Shown: positions 53,340 through 60,780 of the stretch, one piece after another
Position numbering within the stretch: the stretch's first letter is position 1
How the letters are laid out: each line of letters starts with the position of its first letter
DNA from: Winogradskyella bathintestinalis
GTDB taxonomy: Bacteria; Bacteroidota; Bacteroidia; Flavobacteriales; Flavobacteriaceae
Direction of reading: 5' to 3'
NCBI RefSeq assembly: GCF_030407435.1
Contig: NZ_JASDDK010000002.1
Coordinates: 218,702 to 282,701, forward strand
DNA length: 64,000 nt
Notes under the pieces: model-generated
The model's database searches: none
Seen by the model: only the letters and a program-made list of their open reading frames with translations
Told to the model about the DNA's origin: nothing
Position numbers and translations under genes: made by a program

Positions 53340-53811
53340 TATAGAGAAATTAATAGAAAAGTATCACAATGCGGAGACGTCATTACAAGAAGAGGCTCAA
53401 TTAAAAGCGTATTTTCTAAGCGGTAATGTTGCACCTCATTTAGAACATTACAGACCAATGTTTCAGTACTTTTCACAATCTAAAACAGAGCAGTACACCA
53501 AAGACGTTCCATTAAAATCAAATAAAGCAAAATTGTATCAATGGATTTCTGTCGCAGCAGTGGCTGTTTTAATGCTTGGTTTAGTTGTACCAAATTTCAT
53601 GGGTCCTACGGAAGAGGAAAAACAAGAAGCACTTATGGCCTACAACCAAACGGTAGAAGCTTTTAGTTTAATTTCTATAGGAATGAATGAAGGCAAACAA
53701 CAACTTAGTTCGCTAGTTCTAGTTTCTGATAATTTAAATGAGGGAATAGAAGAAGCCGGTAGACTAAGTGAATTTACAGAAACAACAAATAAAATTTTTA
53801 AAAACAAGTAA
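53326..53811 (+). CDS. Anti-sigma factor-like single-pass membrane protein
   Basis: 161 residues. The N-terminal 70 residues (NIEKLIEKYHNAETSLQEEAQLKAYFLSGNV) have the amphipathic pattern of Bacteroidetes anti-sigma proteins. One helix (about 75-92; ISVAAVAVLMLGLVVPNFM) and a mostly helical periplasmic tail follow. It overlaps the sigma gene by 14 bp, so the two are coupled. No zinc-finger motif is present; the assignment rests on topology and gene order. Confidence 0.75.
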   Translation: MVLNNIEKLIEKYHNAETSLQEEAQLKAYFLSGNVAPHLEHYRPMFQYFSQSKTEQYTKDVPLKSNKAKLYQWISVAAVAVLMLGLVVPNFMGPTEEEKQEALMAYNQTVEAFSLISIGMNEGKQQLSSLVLVSDNLNEGIEEAGRLSEFTETTNKIFKNK

Positions 53812-53831
53812 CAAACAAAAATTAAAGAATT

Positions 53832-54404
53832 ATGAAAAAATTAATTGTAATAATCGCACTTATTGTAGCACCATTTATGTCTGAAGCTCAAAGTATTTTT
53901 GATAAATATGAAGATATGAATGAGGTAGCATCGGTAATTGTCAATCAAAAAATGTTTAGCATGATTGCTAGCATTGATATTGATATGGATGACCCAGAAG
54001 CTCAACAGTATATGGATATGGTTAAGAAAATTACTGGTCTAAAAGTGTTTACAACTGGCGACGGTAAAGTTTCGGCAGATATGAAAGCAACAGTCGATAA
54101 ATATTTAAAATCATCTAAGCTTGAAGAGTTGATGCGCATGAAAGATGGTGAACAAACCGTTAAGTTTTATGTGAAAGAAGGTAGTGATGAAAACCATGTA
54201 AAAGAACTATTAATGTTTGTTAGTGGCTTAAAGGAATTAACGAAAGACCAAAACATTAAAATCAACGGTAAAAAACGAGAATTTGAAACCGTTTTACTTT
54301 CATTAACTGGAGATATAGATCTAAGACAGGTTTCTAAAATTACAAATCAAATGGATATTCCAGGTGGTGAGCAATTAAAGAAAGCTGGAGAAAAAAAACA
54401 ATAA
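53832..54404 (+). CDS. Exported DUF4252 protein
   Basis: 190 residues with a signal peptide (VIIALIVAPFMSEAQ). A DUF4252 pattern is seen: SIFDKYEDMNEVASVIVNQKMFSMIA, then LKVFTTGDGKVSADMKATVDKYL and VKFYVKEGSDENHVKELLMFVSG. The mature protein is acidic and probably periplasmic. Two such genes follow the sigma/anti-sigma pair directly, and the S41 protease is divergent; the arrangement points to a conserved envelope module. Function unknown. Confidence 0.82.
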   Translation: MKKLIVIIALIVAPFMSEAQSIFDKYEDMNEVASVIVNQKMFSMIASIDIDMDDPEAQQYMDMVKKITGLKVFTTGDGKVSADMKATVDKYLKSSKLEELMRMKDGEQTVKFYVKEGSDENHVKELLMFVSGLKELTKDQNIKINGKKREFETVLLSLTGDIDLRQVSKITNQMDIPGGEQLKKAGEKKQ

Positions 54405-54408
54405 GATC

Positions 54409-54954
54409 ATGATACAATCAATCAAAAAATCAATAGTAATGTTGTTTTTGGTTGCAGTTGTTACCAGCTGTAACCAAGAACCAACGTTGCAAACATACTA
54501 TGTTGACAACGAGTTAAAGCCAGGTTTTGCCTCCTTTGACGTGCCTACAAGTTTTGTGAATGTCGACAATGTAAAAATGAGTGAAGAACAAAAAGAAGCC
54601 TATAATTCTGTAGACAAATTAAATGTTCTCACTTTCATGAAAGAAGATACGGAAGCTGAAGACTATCAGTTGGAATTAGAAAAAGTAAAAACCATTTTAA
54701 AAAATCCGGAATACGAAGAATTAATGCGTGGTGGAAATTTAACTGACGGGAAGTTCGTAATTAAATTTATAGGAGACATAGAAAATATCGACGAACTCAT
54801 CATTTTTGGACACGCAACTAACAAAGGCTTTTTAATCGCTAGAATTTTAGGTGATGACATGAATGCTGGTAAATTAATGTCTTTAAGTTCCGTTTTAGAT
54901 AATGCAAAATTAGAAGATTCTAATTTAAATGGCCTTACGGACTTTTTTAAATAA
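54409..54954 (+). CDS. DUF4252 lipoprotein
   Basis: 181 residues. Lipobox VTSC (Cys21). Shares the DUF4252 layout with the preceding gene (VPTSFVNVDNVKMSEEQKEAYNSVDKLNVLTF, EYEELMRGGNLTDGKFVIKFIGD), 4 bp downstream of it. It is the last gene of this unit; no clear terminator was seen before the opposite-strand gene at 55025. Function unknown. Confidence 0.82.
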   Translation: MIQSIKKSIVMLFLVAVVTSCNQEPTLQTYYVDNELKPGFASFDVPTSFVNVDNVKMSEEQKEAYNSVDKLNVLTFMKEDTEAEDYQLELEKVKTILKNPEYEELMRGGNLTDGKFVIKFIGDIENIDELIIFGHATNKGFLIARILGDDMNAGKLMSLSSVLDNAKLEDSNLNGLTDFFK

Positions 54955-55024
54955 AAAAGTTTAGAAAATTAAGTAATCTCACAATTCCTGAGAACTGAAA
55001 ATTTATAAAGATTTTATTTAAAGA

Positions 55025-55255
55025 TTAATGAGAATTGTCTTGAAGTGTATCTTCAGGACGATTTTTTTTTGTTACGTTTTTAAAAGCAAACGTACTTGCT
55101 ATTACAAATAACACTCCTACACTTAAAAACAATACAACCTTTATAATTACAAAATTAAGGATATCGCATAAACCTGCTACAAATAGCCCAAATCCAACGG
55201 CAGTAACAGCCGATAAGGCAATAGCATCTTTAGTCTTTGGAATAAATTGTTTCAA
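55025..55255 (-). CDS. Small two-helix membrane protein downstream of purB
   Basis: 76 residues from a TTG start. Two hydrophobic helices (about 14-34 and 38-60) and a Lys-rich C-terminus (KNVTKKNRPEDTLQDNSH). The start is 11 bp past the purB stop, so it is probably co-transcribed. No family was recognised. Confidence 0.6.
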   Translation of the reverse strand: MKQFIPKTKDAIALSAVTAVGFGLFVAGLCDILNFVIIKVVLFLSVGVLFVIASTFAFKNVTKKNRPEDTLQDNSH

Positions 55256-55266
55256 GTTTTAAGTAT

Positions 55267-56610
55267 TTATATTCCCGTATAATTACTAGGGGTAATCGCT
55301 TTTAATTCAGTTTTAATAGTATCAGAAACGTCTAAGGTATCAATAAAATTTGAAATTGAAGTTTGTGTAATCGCCTCATTGGTTCGAGTTAAGCCTTTTA
55401 ATGCTTCATAAGGATTAGGATAGCTTTCACGTCTTAATACCGTCTGAATAGCTTCGGCCACTACAGCCCAGTTATGTTCTAAATCTTGTGCAAATTTAGG
55501 TGCGTTTAGCAATAATTTATTTAAACCCTTCATTGTAGATTTAAACGCAATTAGTGTATGCCCAAAAGGCACACCAACATTTCTCAAAACAGTACTGTCC
55601 GTTAGGTCGCGTTGTAATCTTGAAATTGGTAATTTAGCAGACAAATGCTCAAATATAGCATTGGCAATACCTAAATTACCTTCACTATTTTCAAAATCTA
55701 TAGGATTTACTTTATGCGGCATTGCAGAACTTCCTACCTCACCTTTCTTAATTTTTTGTTTAAAATAATCCATAGAGACATACGTCCAAATGTCTCTGTC
55801 TAAATCTATAATTATACTATTAATGCGCTTTAAGCCATCAAACAAGGCTGCCGCATGGTCGTAATGCTCTATTTGGGTTGTTGGAAACGAGTGGTGTAAG
55901 CCTAACTTTTCTTGAACAAATATAGTTCCAAAGGCTTTCCAATCTATTTTAGGATAAGCCACTTTATGAGCGTTAAAATTTCCTGTTGCACCACCAAATT
56001 TTGCGGCACTCGGCACATCGTTAAGTAAATTGAATTGCTCTTTTAACCGCACTGCAAATACTTCAATCTCTTTTCCTAAACGGGTTGGTGATGCAGGTTG
56101 TCCATGCGTTCTTGCTAACATTGGGATGTCATTCCAATCTTTTGCTAAGCTTTCAATTTTCTCTAAAAGAGAAGTATATTCAGAGACATACACATCATTC
56201 ATAGCATCCTTAATACTTAACGGGATAGCTGTATTATTAATGTCCTGCGATGTTAATCCAAAGTGAATAAACTCTTTATAATCAGATAATTTTAACACAT
56301 CAAATTTTTCTTTAATGAAGTACTCAACCGCTTTTACATCGTGATTGGTAACTTTTTCAATGTCTTTAATGGCGGAGGCATCATCAGCTGTAAAGTCTTT
56401 ATAAAGCGCTCTCAAATCTTTAAAAACGGTATTTGGAACCGTCTGTAATTGCGGTAATGGCAACTCGCAAAGAGCAATAAAATATTCAACTTCTACTAAA
56501 ACACGATATTTAATAAGTGCTTCTTCCGAAAAATAATCTTTTAATTTTTCGACTTTAGATCGGTATCTACCATCAATTGGTGAAATTGCATTAAGCGATG
56601 AAAGTGCCAT
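55267..56610 (-). CDS. purB: Adenylosuccinate lyase
   Basis: 447 residues, full length. Fumarase/aspartase superfamily signature GSSAMPHKVNPIDFENSEGN, plus PISRLQRDLTDSTVLRN and the N-terminal AISPIDGRYRSKVEKL. It removes fumarate from SAICAR and adenylosuccinate in purine and AMP synthesis, in the cytosol. Transcribed leftward with a small membrane protein gene behind it. Confidence 0.96.
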   Translation of the reverse strand: MALSSLNAISPIDGRYRSKVEKLKDYFSEEALIKYRVLVEVEYFIALCELPLPQLQTVPNTVFKDLRALYKDFTADDASAIKDIEKVTNHDVKAVEYFIKEKFDVLKLSDYKEFIHFGLTSQDINNTAIPLSIKDAMNDVYVSEYTSLLEKIESLAKDWNDIPMLARTHGQPASPTRLGKEIEVFAVRLKEQFNLLNDVPSAAKFGGATGNFNAHKVAYPKIDWKAFGTIFVQEKLGLHHSFPTTQIEHYDHAAALFDGLKRINSIIIDLDRDIWTYVSMDYFKQKIKKGEVGSSAMPHKVNPIDFENSEGNLGIANAIFEHLSAKLPISRLQRDLTDSTVLRNVGVPFGHTLIAFKSTMKGLNKLLLNAPKFAQDLEHNWAVVAEAIQTVLRRESYPNPYEALKGLTRTNEAITQTSISNFIDTLDVSDTIKTELKAITPSNYTGI

Positions 56611-56633
56611 TTTGTTTGATTTTTTTGAAGCTT

Positions 56634-56641
56634 CAAATATA
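56634..56641 (-). promoter_or_regulatory. Candidate purB -7 element
   Basis: TATATTTG on the minus strand, 24 bp before the purB ATG; no matching -33 seen. Confidence 0.45.
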
Positions 56642-56754
56642 GTGATAAGTTTATTGTTAAGGGGGAAGAGTCTATAGTTTTTAAAAGCTGTTTTAATAAA
56701 CGTTTTTTGCAGCTATTTCGTTTCAATTTAGATTTCGATTTCAACATTATCGAT

Positions 56755-56762
56755 TATCTTTG
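56755..56762 (+). promoter_or_regulatory. Candidate rmuC -7 element
   Basis: TATCTTTG, an exact TAnnTTTG, 19 bp before the ATG at 56781. This supports that start rather than a TTG at 56760 inside the element. Confidence 0.55.
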
Positions 56763-56780
56763 ATAAATTTCAATTTTAAC

Positions 56781-58166
56781 ATGAACGACACCCTAATTCT
56801 CATCTTTACCATTTTTATTTCTACAGCTATTGGAGCTTTTATTGGACTTAAATTTTCGCAATTAAAAAGTAGAAGTGACAAAAGTACTTTAGAAGAACGC
56901 AATGCTAATTTGCAGCAGCAATTCAACGAGTTCAAACAATTTTCAGAAGGAGAAAATCAAAAGCAAGCGCAGTATTTTAGTCAATCTCTAAATGAGTTAA
57001 AAGATAATATTTCGAAAATTGAAACTGAACGTGAAGCCATTAGAAGAGAAAAAGAATTTTTAAATACCGAATTATCAAGACGTAATTCTGAGTTTGAAAA
57101 TCTTGAAAAAGCCAATTTAAAACGTGATGAAGAATTAGAACAACAACAAATACAACTTCGTAAGGATTTTGAATTGATGGCTTCAAAAATATTAGATGAA
57201 AAATCGGAAAAATTTACACTTCAAAATAAAGAGAATATCAAGAATATTTTAAACCCTCTTGAAGAAAAAATTAAAACATTTGAAAAAAAGGTTGAGGATA
57301 CACAAAAGGAAAGTATCAGCATGCATTCAGCTTTAAAAGAGCAATTATTAGGACTTAAAGACCTCAACCAACAAATGGCATTAGAAGCTACAAACTTAAC
57401 GCGAGCATTAAAAGGAGATAGTAAAATTCAAGGCAATTGGGGAGAATTGGTATTAGAACGCGTACTAGAAAAATCAGGGTTAGAAAAAAACAGAGAGTAT
57501 TTTTTACAGCAAAATTTTCAACGGGAAGATGGATCTCGTGTTATGCCAGATGTAGTGCTGCACCTTCCGGATTCTAAAAAAATGATTATCGATTCTAAAG
57601 TATCATTGACCGCATACGAGCAATTTGTTAATGCTGATGAGGATCAACGACCTTTATTTTTAAAAGCACATGTTAATTCCATAAAAAAACACGTAGATCA
57701 GCTGTCAGCAAAAAATTATCAGGATTTATATGACATTGAATCACCAGATTTTGTATTAATGTTTATTCCTATTGAACCTGCTTTTGCCGTCGCTATAAAC
57801 GATGATAATACGCTATATAACAAAGCTTTTGAGCAAAATATTGTGATTGTTACACCTTCTACTCTTTTGGCCACCTTACGTACCATTGATACCATGTGGA
57901 ATAACGAAAAACAACAACAAAATGCTTTAGAAATTGCAAAACAAGCTGGTGCACTTTACGATAAATTTGAAGGTTTAGTTACCGATTTAACTGGAGTTGG
58001 TAAAAAAATAGATGCTGCAAAAAATGATTATTCTTCTGCTATGAATAAGTTAGTTGATGGAAAAGGCAATCTTATTTCTCGTGTTGAAAAAATTAAAAAA
58101 ATGGGAGCGAAAGCTAAAAAAGCGCTCCCTGAGAGCATCATTAAACGCGCTACTGAAGAGGATTAA
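56781..58166 (+). CDS. rmuC: DNA recombination protein RmuC
   Basis: 461 residues from 56781. An N-terminal helix (about 3-25) is followed by a long coiled coil (about 30-200, Glu/Gln/Lys-rich). The RmuC nuclease-like core (about 210-400) has GNWGELVLERVLEKSGLEKNREY, DVVLHLPDSKKMIIDSKVSLTAY, and VLMFIPIEPAFAVAINDD. It limits inversions at short repeats and acts in recombination or restriction of foreign DNA. Appears monocistronic. Confidence 0.93.
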   Translation: MNDTLILIFTIFISTAIGAFIGLKFSQLKSRSDKSTLEERNANLQQQFNEFKQFSEGENQKQAQYFSQSLNELKDNISKIETEREAIRREKEFLNTELSRRNSEFENLEKANLKRDEELEQQQIQLRKDFELMASKILDEKSEKFTLQNKENIKNILNPLEEKIKTFEKKVEDTQKESISMHSALKEQLLGLKDLNQQMALEATNLTRALKGDSKIQGNWGELVLERVLEKSGLEKNREYFLQQNFQREDGSRVMPDVVLHLPDSKKMIIDSKVSLTAYEQFVNADEDQRPLFLKAHVNSIKKHVDQLSAKNYQDLYDIESPDFVLMFIPIEPAFAVAINDDNTLYNKAFEQNIVIVTPSTLLATLRTIDTMWNNEKQQQNALEIAKQAGALYDKFEGLVTDLTGVGKKIDAAKNDYSSAMNKLVDGKGNLISRVEKIKKMGAKAKKALPESIIKRATEED

Positions 58167-58193
58167 TACACATGCTGCCTAAAAGGAATAATT

Positions 58194-58251
58194 AAATATA
58201 TGCCTTTTTTAAGGAATTAATTAGATTATTCCACAATTAAGGCATATATTT
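58194..58251. promoter_or_regulatory. Inverted repeat before satD, candidate operator
   Basis: AAATATATGCCTT (58194-58206) and its exact complement (58239-58251) flank a 32-bp centre containing AAGGAATT and ATTATTCC, a second symmetry. It ends 17 bp before the satD ATG. SatD's C-terminal HTH makes autoregulation plausible. Confidence 0.5.
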
Positions 58252-58268
58252 ATATAAATGTAATTATT

Positions 58269-58883
58269 ATGATTAGCGTTATTACGGGTGATATTATAAA
58301 ATCTAGAGCTGCCCAAAGTGAAGATGTTTGGCTCACTCCTTTAAAAGCAGCCTTATCAAATATATCTAATGACACTTCCTTCTATGACATCTATAGAGGA
58401 GATAGTTTTCAATTAGAATCTCATACAATAGAGGATAGTTTTAGAACATCTATATATATAAAAGCATTTTTAAAATCTATTAAAGGCATAGATGTTAGGA
58501 TGTCTATCGGTATCGGTAAAAAAGATTATGAGGGTAAGTCCGTCAGTGAATCTAATGGTGAAGCCTTTATTTTTTCAGGAGAAACTTTTGATACTCTTAA
58601 AAAAGAAAAACAAAATCTAAAAATAAAAACGAGCAACGACACGCTAAATGAAGAATTAAATCTATATTTTAGATTGGCATTAATTGCTATGGACAACTGG
58701 ACGGTCAATTCTGCAGAAATCGTAAAACTAAGTTTAGAGTTTCCAACTATGATTCAATCTGAATTGGCGAAGCTAATTGGTATCAGCCAAGATGCTGTAA
58801 GTAAAAGACAAAAACGAGCTTACTTAGATGAAATTTTAGATTTAGATACGCTTTACAGAAAAAAAATTGCTTCTTTAATATGA
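58269..58883 (+). CDS. satD: SatD-family protein with C-terminal helix-turn-helix
   Basis: 204 residues. The N-terminus ISVITGDIIKSR and GIDVRMSIGIGKKDYEGKSVSESNGEAF are typical of the SatD family, named after a streptococcal acid-tolerance locus. The C-terminal 50 residues form a helix-turn-helix (MIQSELAKLIGISQDAVSKRQKRAYLDEIL), so DNA binding is likely. It overlaps the DUF3307 gene by 4 bp (ATGA). Biochemical role unknown. Confidence 0.82.
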   Translation: MISVITGDIIKSRAAQSEDVWLTPLKAALSNISNDTSFYDIYRGDSFQLESHTIEDSFRTSIYIKAFLKSIKGIDVRMSIGIGKKDYEGKSVSESNGEAFIFSGETFDTLKKEKQNLKIKTSNDTLNEELNLYFRLALIAMDNWTVNSAEIVKLSLEFPTMIQSELAKLIGISQDAVSKRQKRAYLDEILDLDTLYRKKIASLI

Positions 58884-59590
58884 CACTTATAATCTTAAAG
58901 CTACTTTTAGCACATCTTATTGGAGACTTCTTTCTGCAACCTCACAAATGGGTAAAACATAAAGAGAAAAAGAAATTAAAATCAATTTGGCTCTATGTAC
59001 ATGTTATAATTCATTTAGTTTTAATGTTTTTTCTTATTTGGGATGTTACTTACACTCCATTAATTTTAGGAGTTGGATTATTACATTTATTAATAGACGG
59101 ACTAAAACTTACTTTTCAGCGTAAAAAAACCAAACGCTTATACTTTTTTATAGATCAACTTTTACACCTTGTTTCAATCGTAGGTTTAACGGTACTTCTA
59201 TATGCGGAGAATTTCGATTTTAATTTAGATAGCCGACTCATATTATTAATTTTTTGTGTGGCATTCTTAGCAACACCAACGTCCATTATAATGAAAACGA
59301 TTTTTTCTAAGTGGAATATTTCTAAACTAACAAAAGATAATGAATCCTTAAAAGATGCTGGCAAATACATTGGTGTTTTAGAGCGACTTTTGGTGTTTAT
59401 ATTTATTATAACTGGGCATTGGGAAGCTGTAGGATTTTTAATTACCGCTAAATCTGTATTTCGATTCGGCGATTTAACAGCTTCTAAAGAACGAAAACTC
59501 ACCGAGTACATTTTAATAGGTACATTAATAAGTTTTGGTATTGCTATAATAACAAGTTTACTTTTTTTAAATCTAACACCTTATGTTTAA
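58880..59590 (+). CDS. DUF3307 membrane protein
   Basis: 236 residues with about six to seven helices. N-terminal signature LLLAHLIGDFFLQPHKWVKHKEKKKL and HLLIDGLKL match DUF3307. This family is regularly encoded with SatD-type regulators. Start and stop overlaps with satD and the thioesterase gene imply one operon. Transport or receptor function unknown. Confidence 0.82.
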   Translation: MTLIILKLLLAHLIGDFFLQPHKWVKHKEKKKLKSIWLYVHVIIHLVLMFFLIWDVTYTPLILGVGLLHLLIDGLKLTFQRKKTKRLYFFIDQLLHLVSIVGLTVLLYAENFDFNLDSRLILLIFCVAFLATPTSIIMKTIFSKWNISKLTKDNESLKDAGKYIGVLERLLVFIFIITGHWEAVGFLITAKSVFRFGDLTASKERKLTEYILIGTLISFGIAIITSLLFLNLTPYV

Positions 59591-60122
59591 AACCACTGAA
59601 GATTCTAAAATTCAGATTTCAGAATTAATGAAACCACATCACGCCAATTTTGGAGGCAAAATCCATGGTGGTTATATTCTAAGTCTAATGGATAATATCG
59701 CATTTGCTTGTGCCTCAAAGCATTCGCAAAGTTATTGTGTTACAGCTTCTGTAAACAAAGTTAATTTCTTAAATCCTATTGAAGTCGGAGAGTTAGTAAC
59801 CATGAAGGCTTCCGTAAATTATGTCGGAAAATCGTCCATGGTAGTTGGTATAAGAGTAGAGTCTGAAAATATCACCACAGGAAAAGTAAAACACTGTAAT
59901 TCTTCCTATTTTATAATGGTTGCTGTAGATGAAGAAGGCAATACCGTCAAAGTTCCGGGTTTAATATTAACTAATAAACTGGCGGCAAAACGTTTCATAA
60001 AGTCAATAATTAGAAAAGAAAGTGATTCTAAGCGCAGTGAAGATTTAGAAAATCTTTATAAAAATCTCGACGACCATTTAGAACAACTAAAAGATTATAA
60101 TGTAAAAATTGACTTTAAGTAA
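59583..60122 (+). CDS. Acyl-CoA thioesterase, hotdog fold
   Basis: 179 residues. A hotdog domain (about 5-125) has HHANFGGKIHGGYILSLMDNIAFACASKHS, containing the catalytic Asp/Asn region, and VGELVTMKASVNYVGKSSMVVGIRV. The C-terminal 50 residues are charged and helical. It hydrolyses acyl-CoA to fatty acid and CoA, of the YciA/BFIT type. It overlaps the DUF3307 gene by 8 bp and is followed by a terminator. Confidence 0.9.
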   Translation: MFKTTEDSKIQISELMKPHHANFGGKIHGGYILSLMDNIAFACASKHSQSYCVTASVNKVNFLNPIEVGELVTMKASVNYVGKSSMVVGIRVESENITTGKVKHCNSSYFIMVAVDEEGNTVKVPGLILTNKLAAKRFIKSIIRKESDSKRSEDLENLYKNLDDHLEQLKDYNVKIDFK

Positions 60123-60162
60123 AAAAAAAGCTGTTTCATTTTTCAGAAACAGCTTTTTTTAT
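60121..60162. terminator. Bidirectional terminator after the thioesterase gene
   Basis: AAGCTGTTTC (60128-60137) and GAAACAGCTT (60146-60155) with A and T tracts on both sides, between convergent genes. Confidence 0.85.
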
Positions 60163-60176
60163 AATAATTAATTTTC

Positions 60177-60581
60177 TTATTGTTTAATAAATCGTTTGGT
60201 CTGTGAATTATTTTCATCTGATACCTTAACAAGATATACACCCGTTTTCCAACCAGACACATCTACAGAAGCTTCTAATTTAGTAATTACGCTTTTATGA
60301 ATACGTTTTCCTAAAACATCAAACACCTCAAGTGTCATATTTTCAGATGACCTTGGTAATTTAATATTCAACTTATTTTTAGAAGGATTTGGCGAAATCT
60401 TAAAATTCTCATCTTGAAATAATTTATATTCTATTTCAAAACTACTTCCATCCATCCATTTACTCGTCTCCGAATAAGGATTTAATATATCTTCAATACT
60501 CTCATTTTGCGGTGTTGCACTAAAGGCAAACAAAGCACCAACGGATAATAATGTTATAAGACTGAGTACAGTTTTCTTCAT
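60177..60581 (-). CDS. Small exported protein consisting mainly of a T9SS type A sorting domain
   Basis: 134 residues. A signal peptide (SLITLLSVGALFAFSA), about 35 residues without recognised fold (NESIEDILNPYSETSKWMDG), then a full Por sorting domain (ISPNPSKNKLNIKLP, EVFDVLGKRI, GWKTGVYLVKV, TKRFIKQ). There is no cargo domain of usual size. It may be a short secreted peptide, a remnant of a larger gene, or a surface anchor. Convergent with the thioesterase gene. Confidence 0.82.
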   Translation of the reverse strand: MKKTVLSLITLLSVGALFAFSATPQNESIEDILNPYSETSKWMDGSSFEIEYKLFQDENFKISPNPSKNKLNIKLPRSSENMTLEVFDVLGKRIHKSVITKLEASVDVSGWKTGVYLVKVSDENNSQTKRFIKQ

Positions 60582-60780
60582 ACAATGTGGGTAATTGCTA
60601 TAGCTAAGTTAGTAATTATTAATGAATAACAGTTACACTTCATCGAAAACTATGCCAATTACATCAAATTAAAAAAATAATATTACTCAAAGAAAATGAA
60701 GTATCTATTAATTTAATTGACATTAAAAATTCTTAGCATAGTCTATAAAACGGTAATAGCTTTTATTAATTATTTTGGTG

